Assembly: GCA_035483935.1 (NCBI GenBank) | Contig: DATHPK010000292.1 | Coordinates: 1-9,435, forward strand | Reading direction: 5' to 3' | DNA: 9,435 bases | From: Bog-473 sp035483935 | GTDB taxonomy: Bacteria; Actinomycetota; Acidimicrobiia; Acidimicrobiales; RAAP-2 | Shown here: piece after piece, positions 5,580 through 9,435 of the stretch | Layout: each line of letters begins with the position of its first letter | Numbering within the stretch: position 1 is the first letter of the stretch | The notes under the pieces: model-generated | What the model was told of the DNA's origin: nothing | The model's input: the letters and a program-made list of their open reading frames with translations, nothing else | Database searches by the model: none | Made by a program: the position numbers and the translations under genes

Positions 5580-6455
5580 ATGCCTACCGAACAACAGATC
5601 GAGGACGTGTGGATCGACCACCGGCCCTACCTGGTCGACATGGCCTTTCGGATGCTCGGCGACATCGGGCGGGCCGAGGACGTGGTCCAAGAGGCGTTCC
5701 AGCGACTGTCCCGGAGCGACTTCGACGCCATCGAGGACGCCCGGGGCTGGCTGATCGTCGTGACCAGCCGGCTCTGCCTCGACGTGATCCGCTCGGCGCG
5801 CCATCGCCACGAACAACCCGTGGCCGGGAGGGACTTGGCGGAGCGATCCGACGGATCAGGAGCCGGCGGGCCCGACCCCGCCGATCGGGTCACCCTCGAC
5901 GACGGCGTCCGGCTGGCGCTGCTCGTCGTGCTCGAACGCCTGTCGCCGGCGGAGCGGGTGGCGTTCGTCCTCCACGACATCTTCGGTGTCCCCTTCGACG
6001 CCGTCGCCGAGACGGTGGGTCGCCCCGAGGCGACCTGCCGGCAGCTGGCGCGACGGGCGCGGCTCAAGCTGGAGGCCTCCGACGGCGCTCGGCGTGCGAC
6101 GGTGACGCCGGACGAGCATCGCCTGGTGACGGACCGCTTCATCGCCGCCTGTTCGAGCGGGAGTTTCGAGGACCTCCTTGCGGTGCTCGACCCCGACGTG
6201 ACGGGGGGCGTCGACCTCCGTCCGGGCCTCCTGGTGCGCGGCGCCCGGAACGTGGCCGGCAACCTGTTGCGCTACTGGGAGAGTGCGACGCTCGTGTCGC
6301 TCCCCTTCGTCGACAACCCCTGCCTGCTCGGGTTCGTCGACCGTGACGTCGCTTGCCTCATCTCCCTGACGGTGGACGGCGAGCGCGTGACCAAGATCCA
6401 CGTGTACTGCGAACCGAGCGCGCTCGACTTCCTGCGCGCGCACGTCCTGCCCTGA
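5580..6455 (+). CDS. ECF RNA polymerase sigma factor with SnoaL-like C-terminal extension (SigI/SigJ type)
   Basis: A 291-residue extracytoplasmic-function sigma factor, longer than a two-domain ECF (about 180) because of a C-terminal extension. Region 2 is seen in HRPYLVDMAFRMLGDIGRAE (14-33), EDVVQEAFQRL and DARGWLIVVTSRLCLDVIR (53-71). Region 4 is seen in LERLSPAERVAFVLHDIFG (118-136) and the helix-turn-helix DAVAETVGRPEATCRQLARR (140-159). Residues 180-291 (RLVTDRFIAACSSGSFEDLL onward) resemble the SnoaL/NTF2-like domain of ECF41-type factors, which acts as a built-in regulator in place of a separate anti-sigma factor. The usual DGGG and NPDKL motifs are not evident: DPDVTGGVDLRPG and CEPSALDFL stand at the corresponding places, so the exact group is uncertain. 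ATG 5580 has AGAGGAG 5 nt upstream; earlier in-frame starts overlap the promoter. It likely regulates itself, the VOC-exporter operon and the YceI gene. Confidence 0.9.
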   Translation: MPTEQQIEDVWIDHRPYLVDMAFRMLGDIGRAEDVVQEAFQRLSRSDFDAIEDARGWLIVVTSRLCLDVIRSARHRHEQPVAGRDLAERSDGSGAGGPDPADRVTLDDGVRLALLVVLERLSPAERVAFVLHDIFGVPFDAVAETVGRPEATCRQLARRARLKLEASDGARRATVTPDEHRLVTDRFIAACSSGSFEDLLAVLDPDVTGGVDLRPGLLVRGARNVAGNLLRYWESATLVSLPFVDNPCLLGFVDRDVACLISLTVDGERVTKIHVYCEPSALDFLRAHVLP

Positions 6456-6466
6456 AGCCAAAGGCC

Positions 6467-6493
6467 TGTCACATTCGGGGCCGCCACGGTGTC
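6467..6493 (+). promoter_or_regulatory. ECF-type promoter of the YceI gene, TGTCACA-N16-TGTC
   Basis: TGTCACA (6467-6473), 16 bp, then TGTC (6490-6493), one mismatch from the CGTC of the other two copies. The surrounding CTGTCACATTC and the trailing GTCC are identical in all three. Transcription would start near 6500, about 37 nt before the YceI ATG. The weaker -10 may mean lower or more conditional output. Confidence 0.7.
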
Positions 6494-6536
6494 CTTGTCA
6501 CGGGGAACGAATCGCCCCGAAGAGGAGAGACAGGAC

Positions 6537-7094
6537 ATGACGATCGAGAACAGCGGCAACGTCGGCCAGGCGGCACGACCCCGAGGCGGCCACCCGGTTC
6601 CCACCGGCCGCTACCGGCTCCACCCCGAGCTCAGCATGGTGGCCTTCACGGCCAAGAAGTTCGGCGTGTTCACCATCCGGGGCACGGTGCGGGTGGAGTC
6701 GGGAACCTTTACGGTCGCCGGCCCGCTCGAGCACTCGACGCTCCACGCGGTCCTGGCCGCCGACAGCTTCAAGACGCCGATGGCGAAGCGGGACGAGCAC
6801 GTGAAGGGCCCCAAGCTGATGGACGTGGCGACCTACCCGAGGATCGAGTTCGACTCCACCGAGGTCGTGCCCGGGCCGGAGGGCACCTGGCAGATACGGG
6901 GCCTGCTCGCCGTCCACGGCAAGGTGGCGCCCGCCAGCCTCACCGTGACCTCGGCCTCCGCCGACGGCGCCTTGTTGCGCGTGCACGCCACGGCCCGGGT
7001 CGACCGGCGCGCGTTCGGCGTCACGGCCATGCGCGCCGCCGCCAGCTCGGTCATCGAACTCGAGATCGAGGTTGTCGGCACACCCGTCCGTTGA
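6537..7094 (+). CDS. YceI-family (lipocalin-like, polyisoprenoid-binding fold) protein
   Basis: A 185-residue YceI-domain protein. The fold is an eight-stranded lipocalin-like barrel that binds isoprenoid chains in characterised members; some bacterial members are induced by stress. Family marks are GRYRLHPELSMVAFTAKKFGVFTIRGTV (the W/Y-x-l-D-p-x-H-S-x-v-x-F pattern, with P-E-L-S in place of the usual D-x-x-H-S), SFKTPMAKRDEHVKGPKLMDVATYPRIEF, and a late FGVTAMRA. No signal peptide is seen, so it is probably cytoplasmic, unlike periplasmic E. coli YceI. ATG 6537 is preceded by AGGAG about 9 nt upstream; an earlier in-frame TTG (6489) overlaps the -10 element and is excluded. It has its own ECF-type promoter and may also be read from the sigma gene. 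The ligand is unknown; a role with oxidised lipids or quinones would be speculation. Confidence 0.9.
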   Translation: MTIENSGNVGQAARPRGGHPVPTGRYRLHPELSMVAFTAKKFGVFTIRGTVRVESGTFTVAGPLEHSTLHAVLAADSFKTPMAKRDEHVKGPKLMDVATYPRIEFDSTEVVPGPEGTWQIRGLLAVHGKVAPASLTVTSASADGALLRVHATARVDRRAFGVTAMRAAASSVIELEIEVVGTPVR

Positions 7095-7097
7095 CCT

Positions 7098-7112
7098 CCG
7101 GACGCGGTCCGG
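7098..7112. terminator. Hairpin between convergent YceI and rimI genes
   Basis: CCGGAC-GCG-GTCCGG is a perfect 6-bp GC-rich stem with a 3-nt loop. It lies 3 bp after the YceI stop and 6 bp from the rimI stop, so it could end transcription in both directions. No T-tract is present beyond a short CCTTGT on the right. Confidence 0.5.
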
Positions 7113-7118
7113 GCCTTG

Positions 7119-7634
7119 TCACCCGACGCGGTGCGGGTCGAGCTTGTGGCCCGAAAGCCCGAGTTCGTCGAGCCGGAGACCGTACTCGTCGGAGTCGATG
7201 TCGTAGACCCACATGACGAAGGCGTCCTGGCCCGTCACCGGGTAGTAGTTCTTGCGGACGCCCACGGGCGCGAAGCCGAAGCGCCGGTAGAGCGTTTGCG
7301 CCGGCTCGTTGTTGGCGGCGACCTCGAGGGAGATGTGTTTGACGCGGCCCGACCGGAGTGTGCGCAGCGAGTCCACGATCATCGTGATGGCCACGCCGCT
7401 GCGCTGGTACGCCGGCGCGGTGGCGATCGTCGTCATGTGGGCCTCGTCGTCGACGATGAGGAAGCCGATGTACCCCGCCATCTCCTCGCCGTCCCAGGCG
7501 GCGCGGTAGAGGCGGCCCTTCCGCAACGCCAGCTCCGAGTTGAAGACTGCGGGCGACCAGGGCTCCGGGAACACCGCACTCTCGATCGGGAGCAGCTTGC
7601 GCAGGTCGCGCCGCTTCAACTTCTCGATGCGCAC
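7119..7634 (-). CDS. rimI: Ribosomal protein S18-alanine N-acetyltransferase RimI
   Basis: A 171-residue GNAT enzyme that acetylates the N-terminal alanine of ribosomal protein S18 (in some bacteria other protein N-termini too). Visible features are IESAVFPEPWSPAVFNSEL (17-35; typical RimI F-x-x-P-W-S), DEAHMTTIATAPAYQRSGVA (63-82) with the acetyl-CoA loop Q77-R-S-G-V-A82, and NNEPAQTLYRRFGFAPVGVRKNYY, the conserved N-x-x-A-x-x-L-Y-x-x-x-G-F ending with the active-site tyrosine. About 25 residues after VMWVYDIDS extend beyond the E. coli length (148). The start is GTG 7634-7632, overlapping the tsaB stop by one base (TAGTG), with GGAG 8 nt upstream. No in-frame ATG lies near. It is the last gene of the udg-tsaE-tsaB-rimI cluster; the position after tsaB supports RimI over an unspecified GNAT. 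Confidence 0.9.
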   Translation of the reverse strand: MRIEKLKRRDLRKLLPIESAVFPEPWSPAVFNSELALRKGRLYRAAWDGEEMAGYIGFLIVDDEAHMTTIATAPAYQRSGVAITMIVDSLRTLRSGRVKHISLEVAANNEPAQTLYRRFGFAPVGVRKNYYPVTGQDAFVMWVYDIDSDEYGLRLDELGLSGHKLDPHRVG

Positions 7635-8377
7635 TATCGGGGCTCCAGCTCGGCCGCGCCCCGGGCAAGCACGAAATTGCTCTTTGCGTCCGCCTCACGC
7701 ATGTAAAGAGGAACGACCGAAGCGGCGCCGACTGGCGCTTCCCCTCGATCGAAGCGCCCGAGCGCGACGCGAAGGAGCGTCGACGGCGGTGGGAACGAGA
7801 GCCCCGGCGTGACGATGGACACCCCCGGTACCGCCGCCAGGACCTCGCCGTATCGGTGCGCCCCGTCGCCCACGGCGTGCGTCGGCACCCCGTCGAAGCG
7901 GCCGAGCGCGGCCGCCAGGTCGCCCGGCGCCCACAGCGCGGGAGCCAGCAGGTCTCGCAGCGTCCCGCCGTCCTGGTCCAGCTCGCTCACCGAGGCGAAG
8001 ACCTCCCCCCGGCGGGCGTCGACGCAAGCCAGCACGAGGCCGCGGTGTCCGGCCTCGGCCGCGGCGGTGGTGAGGACGTCCAGGCTGGAGGCGCACAGCA
8101 CCCCGATGCCGAGCGCCTGGGCCAGGCCCTTGGCTGCGGCCACCCCGACCCGGAGCCCCGTGAACAGGCCGGGACCGATGTCCACGGCGACCACACCGAG
8201 GTCGCCCGGCACCAGGTCGACACCGTCGAGCAGGTGCTCGAGCGCGGGCGTCAGCGTCTCGACATGGCGCCGCCGTCCGGTCAGCACGAACTCCGCCTCA
8301 ACGCCGTCGGCGGTGCGCACGGCGACGCCCACGGTCTCGGTCGCCGTCTCGATCGCGACGGCCGCCACTTCGCTCAC
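7634..8377 (-). CDS. tsaB: tRNA threonylcarbamoyladenosine biosynthesis protein TsaB
   Basis: A 247-residue actin/ASKHA-fold pseudo-enzyme that partners TsaD and TsaE in adding threonylcarbamoyl to A37 of ANN-decoding tRNAs. It is recognised by VAAVAIETATETVGVAV (4-20), RRRHVETLTPALEHLL (35-50) and the family signature DIGPGLFTGLRVGVAAAKGLA (66-86). The N-terminal half is well conserved; the C-terminal half (CVDARRGEVFASV onward) is variable, as usual. The length is slightly above the 230 residues of E. coli TsaB. The start is GTG 8377-8375, which overlaps the tsaE stop as GTGA and has GGGAGAGG 6 nt upstream. The open frame continues upstream over tsaE, but that part is not TsaB-like. No gene for its catalytic partner TsaD is in the window. 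Confidence 0.95.
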   Translation of the reverse strand: MSEVAAVAIETATETVGVAVRTADGVEAEFVLTGRRRHVETLTPALEHLLDGVDLVPGDLGVVAVDIGPGLFTGLRVGVAAAKGLAQALGIGVLCASSLDVLTTAAAEAGHRGLVLACVDARRGEVFASVSELDQDGGTLRDLLAPALWAPGDLAAALGRFDGVPTHAVGDGAHRYGEVLAAVPGVSIVTPGLSFPPPSTLLRVALGRFDRGEAPVGAASVVPLYMREADAKSNFVLARGAAELEPR

Positions 8378-8901
8378 CGCGTGCCTCTCCCGAACACCGG
8401 CGCCACCGCCCGCGCCACCTCGCCGGCCCGCCCCGACCAGCGCCCGCGCCCCACGATCTCGACGCGGCGCGCATCGGGGTCCGACACCGCGTCGGGCACG
8501 ACCAGGGTCACCTCGAGCGCACTGTCGCCGAGGGCGGGCGCCGCCATGTCGCCCCACTCGACCAGCGCCACGGCATCCTCCTCGACCAGCTCGGCGAGCG
8601 CGAGGTCGGCCACCTCGGCCACGGAGCCGGTGCGGTACACGTCGGCGTGGATCAGCGTGCGCACGGGGCGATCGGGCCCGCAGCGGTAGTGCCGCACCAG
8701 CGCAAAGGTAGGGCTGGTCACCGGGCCGGCGACACCGAGCGCGGCGGCGAAGCCCTGCGCGAAGACCGTCTTGCCCGCCCCCAGGTCGCCCACCAGGAGA
8801 ACGACGTCGCCGGCGCGACAGAGCGGGGCCAGGGCCGAAGCGAAGGCCCGGGTCTCACCGGGCGACCCCGTGGTCGCCCCCACGGGCCAGCCGGTGCTCA
8901 T
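8374..8901 (-). CDS. tsaE: tRNA threonylcarbamoyladenosine biosynthesis ATPase TsaE
   Basis: A 175-residue P-loop ATPase that binds the TsaB-TsaD complex and drives turnover of t6A synthesis. Walker A is GDLGAGKT (38-45), followed by VTSPTFALVRHY and HADVYRTGSVAEVADLAL, with VALVEWGD carrying the typical acidic residue of the family. It is some 20 residues longer than E. coli TsaE, mostly in a C-terminal tail (RGRWSGRAGEVARAV). The start is ATG 8901-8899, overlapping the stop of the glycosylase gene as ATGA. Only a weak GGGG precedes it, so translation probably depends on coupling to the upstream gene. Confidence 0.94.
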   Translation of the reverse strand: MSTGWPVGATTGSPGETRAFASALAPLCRAGDVVLLVGDLGAGKTVFAQGFAAALGVAGPVTSPTFALVRHYRCGPDRPVRTLIHADVYRTGSVAEVADLALAELVEEDAVALVEWGDMAAPALGDSALEVTLVVPDAVSDPDARRVEIVGRGRWSGRAGEVARAVAPVFGRGTR

Positions 8902-9435
8902 CGGGCCCCGGCGATGAGGCGCTTGGCCCGGACGAAGTCCGCCCGCATCTCGGCGAGGGCCTCGCCGCCGGCACGCAACGCGTACGCCGGGTGGTACGTC
9001 GGGACCAACCGGGCGCCCTCGCGCTCGAAGACCTGTCCGCGCAGCTCGCGGATCCCGCGGCGGCTGTCGAGGAGCAACTTGGTGGCGAAGTTGCCCAAGG
9101 TGACGATGACCCTGGGCGCAATGAGGGCGATCTGCTCGGTCAGGTACGGACGGCAGGCCTCGATCTCGTCGGGCGCCGGGTTGCGGTTGTTGGGCGGTCG
9201 GCACTTGACGACGTTGGCGATGTAGCACTCGGCCCGCGTGAGGCCGATCTCCTCCCACATGATGCGGTCGAGCAGCCGGCCCGAGCGGCCGACGAAGGGC
9301 TCCCCCGCCAGGTCCTCCTCTCGCCCCGGTCCCTCGCCGACGAAGAGGAGGTTCGCGTCGGCCGCGCCAACGCCGAAGACGACCTGGGTGCGCCCTTTCG
9401 AGAGCGGGCACAAGGTGCACGTCGACGCGGTGATG
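8898..9435 (-). CDS. udg: Family 4 uracil-DNA glycosylase (UdgA type), 5' end cut
   Basis: The reading frame is open through the right edge, so the N-terminus is missing; about 178 residues are visible. It excises uracil from DNA in base-excision repair. The visible part starts ITASTCTLCPLSKGRTQVVFG, where C-x-x-C supplies two ligands of the [4Fe-4S] cluster of family 4/5 enzymes. Next come the catalytic loop LLFVGEGPGREEDLAGEPFVGRSG (motif A, with E-D in GREED), NVVKCRPPNNRNPAPDEIEAC with the other two cluster cysteines, and the DNA-inserting motif B as VPTYHPAYALR. The GEGPG and HPAYALR sequences favour family 4 over family 5. The stop overlaps the tsaE start (ATGA), so this gene heads or continues the tsaE-tsaB-rimI operon. 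Confidence 0.92.
   Translation of the reverse strand, partial: ITASTCTLCPLSKGRTQVVFGVGAADANLLFVGEGPGREEDLAGEPFVGRSGRLLDRIMWEEIGLTRAECYIANVVKCRPPNNRNPAPDEIEACRPYLTEQIALIAPRVIVTLGNFATKLLLDSRRGIRELRGQVFEREGARLVPTYHPAYALRAGGEALAEMRADFVRAKRLIAGAR

Noticed and set aside
6501..6519. CGGGG/CCCCG stem in the YceI leader as a riboswitch or thermosensor
   Set aside because: It is only 5 bp with a 9-nt loop and does not include the ribosome binding site; too little to support.
7117..7123. TGTCACC after the YceI gene as a further sigma target
   Set aside because: No suitable -10 at the 16-bp spacing, and no plus-strand gene follows it.

Overview
The window is GC-rich and densely coding. An F420-type deazaflavin oxidoreductase and a DinB protein of the type linked to mycothiol suggest a high-GC actinobacterium, possibly from a deep lineage such as Acidimicrobiia; the class is a guess. 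No tRNA, rRNA, IS element or CRISPR array was seen, and no gene-free stretch exceeds 300 bases.

Left part (1-2100): the start of a TetR-type regulator (minus strand, cut by the edge) is divergent from an F420-type oxidoreductase and a GNAT acetyltransferase (plus strand). A good sigma-70 promoter with dyad symmetry in its spacer lies between them. The GNAT gene converges on a DinB-family gene, with both stop codons in one small hairpin.

Middle (1548-7094): five minus-strand genes follow each other in transcription order: VOC/glyoxalase-like protein, DrrA-type ABC ATPase, DrrB-type permease, aldo/keto reductase, DinB protein. Divergent from them is an ECF sigma factor with a SnoaL-like C-terminal extension, then a YceI-family gene. 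A perfect 13-bp inverted repeat between the sigma gene and the VOC gene resolves into two back-to-back promoters of the form TGTCACA-N16-CGTC, the type reported for ECF41 sigma factors. A third copy, TGTCACA-N16-TGTC, precedes the YceI gene. The likely reading is a compact autoregulated sigma regulon: the sigma factor drives itself, a VOC plus exporter operon (perhaps reading on into the two oxidoreductase/DinB genes), and a YceI lipocalin-like protein. No anti-sigma factor is visible. This regulon is the most interesting part of the window.

Right part (7098-9435): a hairpin separates the YceI gene from a tightly overlapped minus-strand cluster: family 4 uracil-DNA glycosylase (5' end cut), tsaE, tsaB, rimI. 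TsaE and TsaB serve tRNA t6A37 synthesis and RimI acetylates ribosomal protein S18. Their usual neighbour tsaD is absent from the window.
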